From Pseudomonadota bacterium (lineage in GTDB: Bacteria; Pseudomonadota; Gammaproteobacteria; Xanthomonadales; Rhodanobacteraceae): a stretch of 11,060 bases of DNA. The stretch's first letter is position 1. Every line of letters begins with the position of its first letter. The stretch is taken from NCBI GenBank assembly GCA_021783385.1, contig JAJXTX010000036.1:1-11060 (forward strand), in the 5' to 3' direction. The notes under the pieces are model-generated. The model saw nothing but the letters and a program-made list of their open reading frames with translations. It made no database searches and was not told the origin of the DNA. Position numbers and translations under genes: made by a program. Shown piece by piece: positions 1-9,361 of the stretch.

Positions 1-1167
1 CGCAGTCCGATCGCGCTGCCCTCGTTCGACCACGCTGCGATGGACGGCTATGCGCTGCGTGCTGATCCGCAGCCGCTGCCCGCCGGCTCGGAACATCATG
101 TGCGCGGCTCGCGCGCGGCCGGCGATGCCGTCACCGAGGCGGCGGGCGCAGGCGACGCCTGCGAGATCATGACCGGTGCGGCGCTGCCCGCCGGGCTCGA
201 CGCAGTGGTGGCGGTGGAACGCACGCAGCTGCTGCAGACGCACGCCGACGGCACGCCCGCGCGTATCCGGCTGCTGGACCCCCTGCGTGCTGGCGACAAC
301 GTGCGCCGCCTCGGCAGCGATGTTGCCGAAGCCGCGCCGGTGCTGGCCGCCGGCACGCGCATCGGGCCGGCCCAGCTGATGCTGCTGGCGGCGCTCGGCG
401 TGGCGCAGGTACAGGTGGTGCGCCGCGCGCGGGTGGCGATCATCTGCACCGGCAAGGAGCTGCAGGCCGATCCCACGCAGCCGCTGGAAGCGGGGCGCAT
501 CCACAATTCCAACGGTCCCTACCTGGTGGCTGCGCTGACGGCCGCCGGTGCGCAGGTGCTGTCGTGCGACAGCGTGGACGACACCGTCACGACTTTCACA
601 AGCGCCCTGCAACGCGCGCTCGACGCCGGTGCCGACCTGGTAGTGAGTACCGGCGCGGTGTCGATGGGCCGCCACGATTTCGTGCCCGATGCACTGCGTC
701 GCCACGCGGCGCAGCTGCTGTTCCACAAGCTGGCGATTCGTCCAGGCAAGCCGATGCTGTGCGCCCGGCTGGCCAGCGGCCCGCTGATCTTCGCGCTGCC
801 CGGAACGCCGATGGCGGTCGCCGCCGGCATGCGCTTTGTGGTCGCGCCCGCGCTGCGCGCGATGGCCGGGCAGCCCGACGAGCCACCGCTGCATGCGCTG
901 CTCGACGCGCCGCAGCAGCCCAAGGCGGGGCTGCGCCATTTCCTGCGCGGCAGCCTGCGCCAGCACACCGACGGCAGCCTGCATGTCCAGGTGCACAGCC
1001 AGCAGCAGCCGTTTCGCATCCGCCCGTTTGCCGAGGCCGACGTCTGGGTGGTGCTGCCCGAGGAGGCAGGCGACTGCGCGGCGGGCACGCGCGTGCAGAT
1101 CGTCAGCCTGGATGCCGACACGTCGCCGCGCTTCCAGCCTGCGGCCGCAGTCACGGAGCGCGCATGA
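1..1167 (+). CDS. moeA: Molybdopterin molybdenumtransferase MoeA, 5'-truncated by the window edge
   Basis: MoeA inserts molybdate into adenylylated molybdopterin in the cytoplasm, the last common step of molybdenum cofactor synthesis. The frame is open from base 1. The first visible residues end in the family motif FDHAAMDGYALR, which in full-length MoeA lies some 40-60 residues from the N-terminus, so the start is outside the window and the ATG at 40 is an internal Met. 388 residues are visible, against roughly 400-420 in the family. The N-terminal domain is followed from about residue 144 by the MogA/gephyrin-like domain (RVAIICTGKEL, then GRIHNSNG), with TGAVSMGRHDF around 217-227, AIRPGKP near 245-251 and ALPGTPMA at 265-272; the C-terminal beta domain fills the last ~85 residues. 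The usual LPGNP reads LPGTP (Thr269 of the visible protein) and the common KPGKP reads RPGKP. The TGA stop overlaps the next gene's ATG. Identity is strong; this particular paralogue's activity is not proven. Confidence 0.95.
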   Translation, partial: RSPIALPSFDHAAMDGYALRADPQPLPAGSEHHVRGSRAAGDAVTEAAGAGDACEIMTGAALPAGLDAVVAVERTQLLQTHADGTPARIRLLDPLRAGDNVRRLGSDVAEAAPVLAAGTRIGPAQLMLLAALGVAQVQVVRRARVAIICTGKELQADPTQPLEAGRIHNSNGPYLVAALTAAGAQVLSCDSVDDTVTTFTSALQRALDAGADLVVSTGAVSMGRHDFVPDALRRHAAQLLFHKLAIRPGKPMLCARLASGPLIFALPGTPMAVAAGMRFVVAPALRAMAGQPDEPPLHALLDAPQQPKAGLRHFLRGSLRQHTDGSLHVQVHSQQQPFRIRPFAEADVWVVLPEEAGDCAAGTRVQIVSLDADTSPRFQPAAAVTERA

Positions 1168-1517
1168 AGCTGCAGATCGAAGCACAGAAGCTGCGCGTGC
1201 GCGTGGATGAGGATGAGCTGGCGCGCCTGCTGACGGGTGCGCCGGTGGAGTCGCATACCCGCTTTGCCGCCGCCTTCCACATGCAGGTCACGCTGACCCT
1301 GACGACGCAGGCTGATGCCAGCCTCAGCGGCCAGCCGCAGGCGTGGCTGATCGCGCTGCCGCGGGCGGCGGTGTGCGAGCATGCGGCCAGTCTGCCCAAT
1401 CGCGACGGACTGAGGTTCACGCTGGCCGGCGCGTGCGGGGAACCGCCGCTGGAGCTGCTGTTCGACGTGGACGTGCGCGACAGCGCGCGACGCCGGCGGT
1501 CCAGTCGCAGCGGCTGA
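1164..1517 (+). CDS. Small protein of unknown function, DUF7009-like, coupled to moeA
   Basis: This 117-residue protein is not securely recognised. Its start ATG overlaps the moeA stop (ATGA at 1164-1167), implying translational coupling and a shared transcript. The opening MKLQIEAQKLRVRVDEDEL, followed by a Gly/Pro-containing turn and alternating hydrophobic strands, resembles the DUF7009 family of small beta-rich proteins, including the 'MKLrI...LRlRv..sEl' pattern. That assignment is from memory and unverified. No signal peptide, membrane segment, cysteine cluster or catalytic motif is seen. The C-terminus is strongly basic (DSARRRRSSRSG). A cytoplasmic helper role in molybdenum cofactor assembly or molybdoenzyme maturation can be inferred from position alone. 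It ends just before the hairpin at 1538-1558, which probably closes the transcript. Confidence 0.8.
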   Translation: MKLQIEAQKLRVRVDEDELARLLTGAPVESHTRFAAAFHMQVTLTLTTQADASLSGQPQAWLIALPRAAVCEHAASLPNRDGLRFTLAGACGEPPLELLFDVDVRDSARRRRSSRSG

Positions 1518-1537
1518 GCCGCGTGCCGGATATGCGA

Positions 1538-1558
1538 AGGCCCCGCATCACGGGGCCT
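1538..1558. terminator. GC-rich hairpin between convergent genes, likely bidirectional terminator
   Basis: AGGCCCCG (1538-1545) pairs perfectly with CGGGGCCT (1551-1558) around a CATCA loop. It lies between the stop of the moeA partner gene (1517) and the stop of convergent gcvP (1587), where a shared terminator is expected. Neither side has a real T-tract, so intrinsic termination may be inefficient or the hairpin may instead stabilise 3' ends. Confidence 0.6.
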
Positions 1559-1586
1559 CCGGTTCGGCTGGCGCTGAATGCCCCGC

Positions 1587-4457
<2,871 letters not shown>

Positions 4458-4504
4458 GATGGAGGCGTCCGCAGACAACGTGCCGTGCCGCACGCGGGGC
4501 GCCC

Positions 4505-4688
4505 CTCTGTCCTTTTGCCTGAGAGTTTGGAAGCGCGGGATGCGGCCGCTTCGTGCCCCTTCGGCGCCGGATTCAACCGGTCTCTCCAGAGTGTTTGCAC
4601 GTGGTGGTATGGGAGCCTGAGCGATTACGGGCGTTGCGTCTTCGGCAGCGGCGCAGTCCGAATCGGAACCGCCCGCTTCTCCCACCAT
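4505..4688 (-). ncRNA. Tandem glycine riboswitch in the gcvP leader
   Basis: Read on the minus strand, two glycine aptamers stand in series. Aptamer 1 (4688 to about 4603) has a first helix formed by TGGTGGGAG and CTCCC-AT-ACCA, a GCCGAAG core, and CGCTCAGG before the closing strand. Aptamer 2 (about 4592 to 4505) has CTCTGGAGAG, a CCGG-TTGAAT-CCGG arm, CGCCGAAGGGGCA (4554-4566), and the hallmark 3' end CTCTCAGGCAAAAGGACAGAG closing on CTCTG. The linker (GTGCAAACA) is short, as in known tandem glycine riboswitches. Such elements usually activate glycine cleavage genes when glycine is abundant, and gcvP is directly downstream. Aptamer 2 is near consensus; aptamer 1 is more divergent. The 47 bases between the second aptamer and the ATG hold the expression platform. 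No terminator hairpin with a T-tract is visible there, so control of translation is more likely than attenuation (inference). Confidence 0.9.
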
Positions 4689-4703
4689 GCGTTTACCGTG
4701 GCG

Positions 4704-4733
4704 ATTATAGCGTGGCCGGCGAAGCGCGGTCAG
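4704..4733 (-). promoter_or_regulatory. Sigma-70-type promoter of the gcvP riboswitch transcript
   Basis: On the minus strand a perfect TATAAT (-10, 4704-4709) is preceded at an 18-base spacing by CTGACC (4728-4733), a four-of-six match to TTGACA. Transcription should start near 4697, about nine bases before the first strand of glycine aptamer 1, which is the arrangement expected for a riboswitch leader. AT-rich sequence is rare here, so the TATAAT stands out. Confidence 0.75.
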
Positions 4734-4793
4734 CCCGCCGGTGATTTGACGTAGCCGCCGCAGCGACCGCGGCATCCGTGCGTGCCAGTGCGC

Positions 4794-5258
4794 TCAGAAA
4801 CCCAGTTCATCCAGTTCGGGCGCATCATCGGGGCGACGTCCCAGCGGCCAGCGGAACCTGCGCTCGACTTCGCTGATCGGATGCTCGTTGATGCTGGCCA
4901 GGCGTCGATGCATCAGGCCGTCGGCGTCGAACTCCCAGTTTTCGTTGCCGTAGGCGCGAAACCAGTTGCCGCTGTCGTCGTGATATTCATACGCAAAGCG
5001 CACCGCGATGCGGTTGCCACTGAACGTCCACAGCTGCTTGGTCAGCCGGTAGTCGAGTTCGCGCGCCCACTTGCGCTGCAGAAACGCCTCGATCGCCGCG
5101 CGGCCGTGGATGAACTCGGCGCGATTGCGCCACTGGCTGTCCGGCGTATACGCCAGCGCCACGCGTTCCGGGTCGCGGCTGTTCCACGCATCCTCGGCCA
5201 GGCGCACTTTCTGGATCGCGGTGGGTTCGGTGAACGGGGGCAGCGGCGGGCGTGACAT
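4794..5258 (-). CDS. DUF1348 family protein with NTF2/SnoaL-like fold, function unknown
   Basis: The 154-residue protein closely follows the DUF1348 pattern of small NTF2-like alpha+beta proteins: [56 protein letters not shown], a [13 protein letters not shown] segment, [17 protein letters not shown], then [19 protein letters not shown] and ASINEHPI. Members are usually about 150 residues, so it looks complete. The fold forms a cone-shaped cavity, and related SnoaL-like proteins include isomerases and hydrolases, but no reaction is established for this family. No signal peptide or membrane segment is seen, so it is probably cytoplasmic. A GGAG element (complement of 5266-5269) before the ATG supports the start. 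It lies between the tRNA-Leu terminator and the gcvP promoter and is probably transcribed alone. I see no functional link to its neighbours. Confidence 0.92.
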   Translation of the reverse strand: MSRPPLPPFTEPTAIQKVRLAEDAWNSRDPERVALAYTPDSQWRNRAEFIHGRAAIEAFLQRKWARELDYRLTKQLWTFSGNRIAVRFAYEYHDDSGNWFRAYGNENWEFDADGLMHRRLASINEHPISEVERRFRWPLGRRPDDAPELDELGF

Positions 5259-5320
5259 GGTTTCACTCCGTGATCGGGGCTGCCCAGTATCTGCCGGGAA
5301 TGCCCGCGCATGCCAACCCG

Positions 5321-5355
5321 GAAAACACGAAGGCCGCCTCGAGGGCGGCCTTCGT
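5321..5355 (-). terminator. Rho-independent terminator of tRNA-Leu
   Basis: A perfect 12-bp stem, ACGAAGGCCGCC (5327-5338) with GGCGGCCTTCGT (5344-5355), closes a TCGAG loop. Read on the minus strand it starts 8 bases after the tRNA CCA end and is followed by GTTTTC, giving a short U-run. It is the best terminator in the window. Confidence 0.9.
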
Positions 5356-5362
5356 TTACAAT

Positions 5363-5449
5363 TGGTGCCCGGGAGAGGACTCGAACCTCCACGGAGTTGC
5401 CCCCGCTAGCACCTGAAGCTAGTGCGTCTACCAATTCCGCCACCCGGGC
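5363..5449 (-). tRNA. tRNA-Leu (anticodon CAG)
   Basis: On the minus strand the acceptor strands GCCCGGG and CCCGGGC pair over 7 bp, followed by A and an encoded CCA. The D-arm (GGCGGAATTGGTAGACGC) is typical of leucine tRNAs. The anticodon stem CTAGC/GCTAG encloses TTCAGGT, giving anticodon CAG (complement of 5413-5415), which reads CUG, a very common codon in this GC-rich genome. A long variable arm (GGGG-GCAA-CTCC) marks a class II tRNA, and the T-arm holds TTCGAGT. Total length is 87 nt including CCA. It has its own promoter and terminator and appears to be a single-gene transcript. Confidence 0.97.
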
Positions 5450-5487
5450 AGGGTGTCACACCGCTCTGCGAGCTGCGTGAGCCGCGT

Positions 5488-5516
5488 AATGTAGGCACCT
5501 GCCGGTGGCTTGTCAA
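5488..5516 (-). promoter_or_regulatory. Promoter of tRNA-Leu
   Basis: On the minus strand a perfect TTGACA (-35, 5511-5516) and TACATT (-10, 5488-5493, five of six matches to TATAAT) are separated by exactly 17 bases. Initiation is expected near 5481, leaving a leader of about 30 bases before the mature tRNA 5' end. The sequence just downstream of the -10 is GC-rich (ACGCGGC), as in stringently controlled stable-RNA promoters; the regulation is an inference. Confidence 0.85.
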
Positions 5517-5571
5517 CTCTTTTTCACCCCCATTCATCGCGTCGTGTCATTCTCCGCGCCGCGCACACCAC

Positions 5572-5576
5572 AAGGA
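5572..5576 (+). promoter_or_regulatory. Shine-Dalgarno fixing the GTG start of rnr
   Basis: AAGGA lies six bases before GTG at 5583. No other in-frame ATG or GTG is near the point where homology to other RNase R proteins begins (about residue 53), so this site decides in favour of the GTG and the N-terminal extension. Confidence 0.75.
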
Positions 5577-5582
5577 TACTGA

Positions 5583-8294
5583 GTGACCAGAAAAACTCCC
5601 CCCGCGTCCGGCCACGGCCAGGATGCTGCCCCCAAAAAAGCCCAGCCGAAGCAAGCTGGTCGGAAGCCCGCCGGTCAGAAGCCGCGCGCCGGCTCCATCG
5701 CGGGATCACGCCATAAGGCCGCTGCAGGCGCCGGACGCGATCCGCACGCCGAGCGCGAGGCGCAACGCTACGAGCGCCCGATCCCCAGCCGCGAGGCGAT
5801 TCTCGCCCTGCTGGAGGAGCGCGGCGAACTGCTCACCGAAGCACGCATCGCCGAGGCGCTGGAGATTCATGACGAGACCGACCTCGACGCGCTGCGCAAG
5901 CGGCTCGGCGCGATGGTGCGTGATGGCCAGCTGCTGCTCGGTCGCCGCGGCGGCTACGCGCCGACGCAGAAGCTCGACCTGATTGCCGGCGTGGTGATCG
6001 CCAATGCCGAAGGCTATGGCTTCCTGCGCCCGGACGAGGGCGGCGACGATCTGTACCTGTCACCGCAGCAGATGCGCGCGGTGATGCATGGTGACCGCGT
6101 GCTGGCCAGCGTGGTCGGCATCGACCGCCGCGGTCGTCGGCAGGGTGCGATCGCCGAGGTGCTGCAGCGCCGCTCGTCGCGTCTGGTGGGTCGTGTCATC
6201 GTCGAGAACGGCGTCACCCTGGTGACCCCGGACGACCGCCGCCTGCATCAGGACGTGATGATCACCCCGGGGCAGGAGCAGGGCGCACGCAGCGGACAGA
6301 TCGTGGTGGTCGAGATCACCGATCCGCCGACCTTGCAGCGCGGTCCGCTGGGGGCGATCCGCTCGGTATTGGGCGAACGGCTGCAACCCTCGCTGGTGGT
6401 GGAGATGGCGATTGCCAGCCACGACCTGCCGCACGAATGGCCGGCGGAGGTGCTGCGCGATGCGGCCCAGGTCGAGGCGGAGGTCACCGCCGCCGAGCGC
6501 GCCGGACGCACCGATATCCGCCAGCTGCCGCTGGTGACGATCGATGGCGCCGATGCGCGCGACTTCGACGATGCGGTGTATGCCGAGCCGAAGCGTGGCG
6601 GCGGCTGGCGGCTGCTGGTGGCGATCGCCGATGTGTCGCACTACGTGCAGATCGGCAACGCGCTGGATCGCGAGGCCTACGAGCGCAGCACCTCGACCTA
6701 TTTCCCGGGCTTCGTGGTGCCGATGCTGCCGGAGACGCTGTCCAACGGCATCTGTTCGCTCAACCCCCGGGTCGAGCGGCTGTGCATGGTCTGCGACATG
6801 CAGGTCGATGCCGACGGCAGCGTTGGCAAGGCGAAGTTCTACGACGCGGTGATGCGCTCGCATGCGCGGCTCACCTATGACAAGGTGTGGCAGGCGGTCG
6901 GCCTGCGCCAGGCCGACGCGCTGCAGGAAGTGGCCGATGTGCTGCCGCAGCTGCAGAACCTGCATGCGCTGTACCAGGCGATGGCCGGCCAGCGCAGGCG
7001 GCGCGGCGCGATCGACTTCGAGACGCCGGAAGTGAAGTTTCGCCTCGACCAGACCGGCAGCGTGGAGTCGATGGGCGCCACCGAACGCAACGACGCGCAC
7101 AAGCTGATCGAGGAATGCATGATCGCCGCCAACGTGCAGGCGGCGCTGTTCCTGGAGAAGAAGAAGATCCCTGCGCTGTTCCGCGCGCACGAGTCGCCGC
7201 CAGCGGAGAAATACGAGGACCTGCAGCAGTTCCTGCGCGAATTCAAGCTCAGCATGCCCCCGGTGGACCGGGTGACGCCGGCGGATTTCGCCGAGGTGTT
7301 GCGCATGGTCAAGGAGCGCCCCGAGCGCGAACTGATCCAGTCGGTGCTGCTGCGCTCGCAGAGCATGGCTGCCTACCAGCCGGACAACCGCGGCCACTTC
7401 GGCTTGGCGCTGAGCGCGTATGCCCACTTCACCTCGCCGATCCGGCGCTATCCGGACCTGCTGGTGCACCGGGCAATCCGCTACGCGCTGACTGGCGGCA
7501 AGCCGACCGACTACAGCTACAGCCCGGGCGAGATGGCCGCGATGGCGGTGCACTGCTCGCAGCGCGAACGGCGTGCCGAGGAAGCCGAGCGCGACGTCGA
7601 CGAGCGCTTCAAGTGCGCATGGATGGAAAAGCACATCGGCAGCGAGTTCGAGGGCGTGGTCACCGGTGTCACCTCGTTCGGCCTGTTCGTGGAACTGGAC
7701 GAATCGAAGGTGTCGGGGCTGGTGCACATCAGCCAGCTCGCCAACGACTACTACCACTTCGATGCCATCCGCAAGCTGCTCAAGGGCGAACGCACCGGCA
7801 CGCAGTTCCGGCTCGGCGACCACGTGCGGGTGCAGGTGCTGCGCGCCAGCCTGGAGGATCGCAAGATCGACTTCCGGCTGGTGCCGTCGCGCGCCGCGGT
7901 CAGCCCGCCATCCGGTGCCCGCAAGGCCTACGACTATGCGGCCAGCGGCGAGCGCTATTCACTGCCGAAGAAGCCCGTCGCGGCGGCCAAGCCGCCGGGC
8001 ATGTTCGGGCGGGCGGCGCAGGCGATCGGCCGCGCGTTCGGCCGCCGCGACGCAGTGTTGCCGGCTGTGCCGCCGGCGGCCGATCATCCGTCGACGCGAT
8101 CGCGTACCGCTGCGCCCGCGGAGCCAGGCCATCGTGCACGTCGCGCACCGCCGGCTGCGCCGCTGCCGCCTCGGCCCACGCGAGGCAAGGGTCAGACCCA
8201 CGGCAAGTCCGCACGTGCCCCCGCGGCGCCGGCACCTGCCAGCAGTGGCCGCAAGCGCGGTGGCCGCAAACCCAAACCGAAAGGCACGCCATGA
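5583..8294 (+). CDS. rnr: Ribonuclease R (3'-5' exoribonuclease, RNB family)
   Basis: RNase R is a processive hydrolytic 3'-5' exonuclease that degrades structured RNA, including rRNA fragments and mRNA. The 903-residue product is longer than the 813 residues of E. coli RNase R. Residues 1-52 are basic and low in complexity. Family similarity begins at DPHAEREAQRYERPIPSRE with a winged-helix region, followed by cold-shock/OB domains (about 120-270). The RNB domain contains IDGADARDFDDAVY with the four metal-binding aspartates Asp321, Asp327, Asp329 and Asp330, equivalent to E. coli 272, 278, 280 and 281. HFTSPIRRYPDLLVHRAI is conserved further on. An S1 domain spans about 686-767 (FEGVVTGVTSFGLFVELD). 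A 136-residue Arg/Lys/Pro/Ala tail follows, longer than the Lys-rich E. coli tail. GTG start. The stop overlaps the rlmB start (ATGA), matching the rnr-rlmB order known in other gammaproteobacteria. Confidence 0.97.
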   Translation: MTRKTPPASGHGQDAAPKKAQPKQAGRKPAGQKPRAGSIAGSRHKAAAGAGRDPHAEREAQRYERPIPSREAILALLEERGELLTEARIAEALEIHDETDLDALRKRLGAMVRDGQLLLGRRGGYAPTQKLDLIAGVVIANAEGYGFLRPDEGGDDLYLSPQQMRAVMHGDRVLASVVGIDRRGRRQGAIAEVLQRRSSRLVGRVIVENGVTLVTPDDRRLHQDVMITPGQEQGARSGQIVVVEITDPPTLQRGPLGAIRSVLGERLQPSLVVEMAIASHDLPHEWPAEVLRDAAQVEAEVTAAERAGRTDIRQLPLVTIDGADARDFDDAVYAEPKRGGGWRLLVAIADVSHYVQIGNALDREAYERSTSTYFPGFVVPMLPETLSNGICSLNPRVERLCMVCDMQVDADGSVGKAKFYDAVMRSHARLTYDKVWQAVGLRQADALQEVADVLPQLQNLHALYQAMAGQRRRRGAIDFETPEVKFRLDQTGSVESMGATERNDAHKLIEECMIAANVQAALFLEKKKIPALFRAHESPPAEKYEDLQQFLREFKLSMPPVDRVTPADFAEVLRMVKERPERELIQSVLLRSQSMAAYQPDNRGHFGLALSAYAHFTSPIRRYPDLLVHRAIRYALTGGKPTDYSYSPGEMAAMAVHCSQRERRAEEAERDVDERFKCAWMEKHIGSEFEGVVTGVTSFGLFVELDESKVSGLVHISQLANDYYHFDAIRKLLKGERTGTQFRLGDHVRVQVLRASLEDRKIDFRLVPSRAAVSPPSGARKAYDYAASGERYSLPKKPVAAAKPPGMFGRAAQAIGRAFGRRDAVLPAVPPAADHPSTRSRTAAPAEPGHRARRAPPAAPLPPRPTRGKGQTHGKSARAPAAPAPASSGRKRGGRKPKPKGTP

Positions 8295-9037
8295 GTGAAA
8301 GCTGGATCGTCGGGATCAACCCGGTCGAAGGTGCGTTGAGCAACGATGCCGAACGCGTGCGTGAACTGCTGGTCGAGCAGGGCCAGCGCAATGCGCGCGT
8401 GCTGGAGCTGGCCGAGCGCGCCAAGGCGTTGAAGATTCCGGTCAACCATCGCCCGCGCGAGCAGCTGGAGAAGGTCGCCGGCGAGGCGCGCCACCAGGGC
8501 GTGGCGGCGCTGTACGAGGCGCCGCCGCTGGCGCATGAAAATGATCTGGCGGCGTTGATGGAGCGCGACGGCAGCGACACGCTGATCCTTGTGCTTGATG
8601 GCGTCACCGATCCGCACAACCTCGGCGCCTGTCTGCGCAGTGCGGCAGCGGCCAAAGTGACCGCAGTGATCGTGCCGAAGGATCGTGCGGTGGGGCTGAC
8701 GCCGGTGGTGCGACGCGCCTCGGCCGGCGGGGCGGATCGGGTACCGCTGATCGCGGTAACCAACCTGGCCCGCACGCTGCGTGAGTTGAAAGAGGCCGGC
8801 GTGTGGATCACCGGACTGGCTGGCGACACCGACACCGCGATCTACGGCGTCGATTTCAGAGGACCGGTGGCACTGGTGCTCGGCGGCGAAGGCGAAGGCA
8901 TCCGCCGGCTGACGCGCGAGCTGTGCGACTTCGTGGCGAAGATTCCGATGCCGGGCGCGATGGAGAGCCTCAACGTCTCCGTCGCCACCGGCGTGGTGCT
9001 GTTCGAAGCCCTGCGCCAGCGGAGCGCAAAACGATGA
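8291..9037 (+). CDS. rlmB: 23S rRNA (guanosine-2'-O-)-methyltransferase RlmB
   Basis: RlmB is a SAM-dependent SPOUT/TrmH-family enzyme that 2'-O-methylates G2251 (E. coli numbering) in the peptidyl-transferase P-loop of 23S rRNA. The 248 residues compare with 243 in E. coli. The N-terminal L30e-like substrate-binding domain (about 5-80) opens with WIVGINPVEGAL. The catalytic knot domain has motif 1 DPHNLGACLRSAAAA (Asn110, Arg116), motif 2 LVLGGEGEGIRRL (Glu200) and motif 3 IPMPGAMESLNVSVATGV (Ser226, Asn228, Ser230), all key positions intact. Its ATG overlaps the rnr stop and its TGA overlaps the next gene's ATG, so it sits in the middle of a tightly coupled operon with no separate promoter seen. 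Confidence 0.97.
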   Translation: MSESWIVGINPVEGALSNDAERVRELLVEQGQRNARVLELAERAKALKIPVNHRPREQLEKVAGEARHQGVAALYEAPPLAHENDLAALMERDGSDTLILVLDGVTDPHNLGACLRSAAAAKVTAVIVPKDRAVGLTPVVRRASAGGADRVPLIAVTNLARTLRELKEAGVWITGLAGDTDTAIYGVDFRGPVALVLGGEGEGIRRLTRELCDFVAKIPMPGAMESLNVSVATGVVLFEALRQRSAKR

Positions 9038-9327
9038 CCACGTTCTACTGGTACGACTGGGCCGGCTACCTTGGCGTGGCGCTGGTGCTGCTGGCGTTCC
9101 TGCTGTTGCAGGCGCACAAGCTGCACGGCAACGGGTTGACTTATCAGCTGATGAACCTCATCGGTGCGCTCGGCGTGCTGCTGTCGCTGACCTTCGGCGG
9201 CCACAACTGGTCGGCATTCGTGATGGAGCTGGCGTGGCTGCTGATCAGCGTGTACGGGGTGCTGCGCGGCGTACGTCAGCGGCGCGAGGCGCGTGCAGCC
9301 CGGCGCGAGGCGGCCGGCGGCCGGTAG
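9034..9327 (+). CDS. Small three-helix inner-membrane protein, CBU_0592-like, function unknown
   Basis: This 97-residue protein has three predicted membrane helices, about residues 12-27 (LGVALVLLAFLLLQA), 38-54 (LMNLIGALGVLLSLTF) and 61-77 (FVMELAWLLISVYGV), then a basic cytoplasmic tail rich in Arg and Ala. The pattern LLAFLLLQ, YQLMNLIGA and ELAWLLISVYG is that of small membrane proteins annotated as CBU_0592-like, which have no known function; the family name is from memory. Intramembrane or interfacial Asn41, Glu65 and Trp68 look like conserved polar positions of the family. The start ATG overlaps the rlmB stop (ATGA), so it is translationally coupled to the RNA-processing genes. The positive-inside rule puts the C-terminus in the cytoplasm. 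Confidence 0.85.
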   Translation: MTTFYWYDWAGYLGVALVLLAFLLLQAHKLHGNGLTYQLMNLIGALGVLLSLTFGGHNWSAFVMELAWLLISVYGVLRGVRQRREARAARREAAGGR

Positions 9328-9329
9328 TT

Positions 9330-9352
9330 GCCGTCGCCATAAACAGGACGGC
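9330..9352. terminator. Possible hairpin between the convergent rlmB operon and phoU
   Basis: GCCGTC (9330-9335) can pair with GACGGC (9347-9352) around an 11-base loop in the 34-base gap between the two convergent stops. The stem is only 6 bp and has no T-tract on either side, so this is a weak candidate; termination here may be Rho-dependent. Confidence 0.3.
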
Positions 9353-9361
9353 GGTACCGGC

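Noticed and set aside
4757..4773. GCCGC/GCGGC hairpin as a terminator for the DUF1348 gene
   Set aside because: Only 5 bp with no T-tract; such pairs are frequent by chance at this GC content.
4458..4775. Start of gcvP at 4775, adding 106 residues
   Set aside because: The added part lies over the promoter and glycine riboswitch, begins upstream of the predicted transcription start, and has no similarity to P-protein N-termini.
5286..5316. Promoter for the DUF1348 gene (TTGGCA at 5311-5316 and GATACT at 5286-5291, minus strand)
   Set aside because: The spacing of 19 bases is too long and the -10 match is only four of six, so it is not safe to call, although some promoter after the tRNA terminator is likely.
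5042..5443. Minus-strand frame running through tRNA-Leu into the DUF1348 region
   Set aside because: Its beginning is a translation of the tRNA itself (a common artefact) and the rest is an out-of-frame shadow of DUF1348.
6060..7823. A 587-codon open frame antisense to rnr
   Set aside because: Same reasoning: His/Gln/Leu/Arg-rich shadow of a well-supported gene.
6887..8290. Possible 5' extension of rlmB across rnr, giving a 716-residue protein
   Set aside because: The extra part is a shifted frame of RNase R with low-complexity Arg/Ala/Gly sequence, and RlmB is complete from the ATG at 8291.
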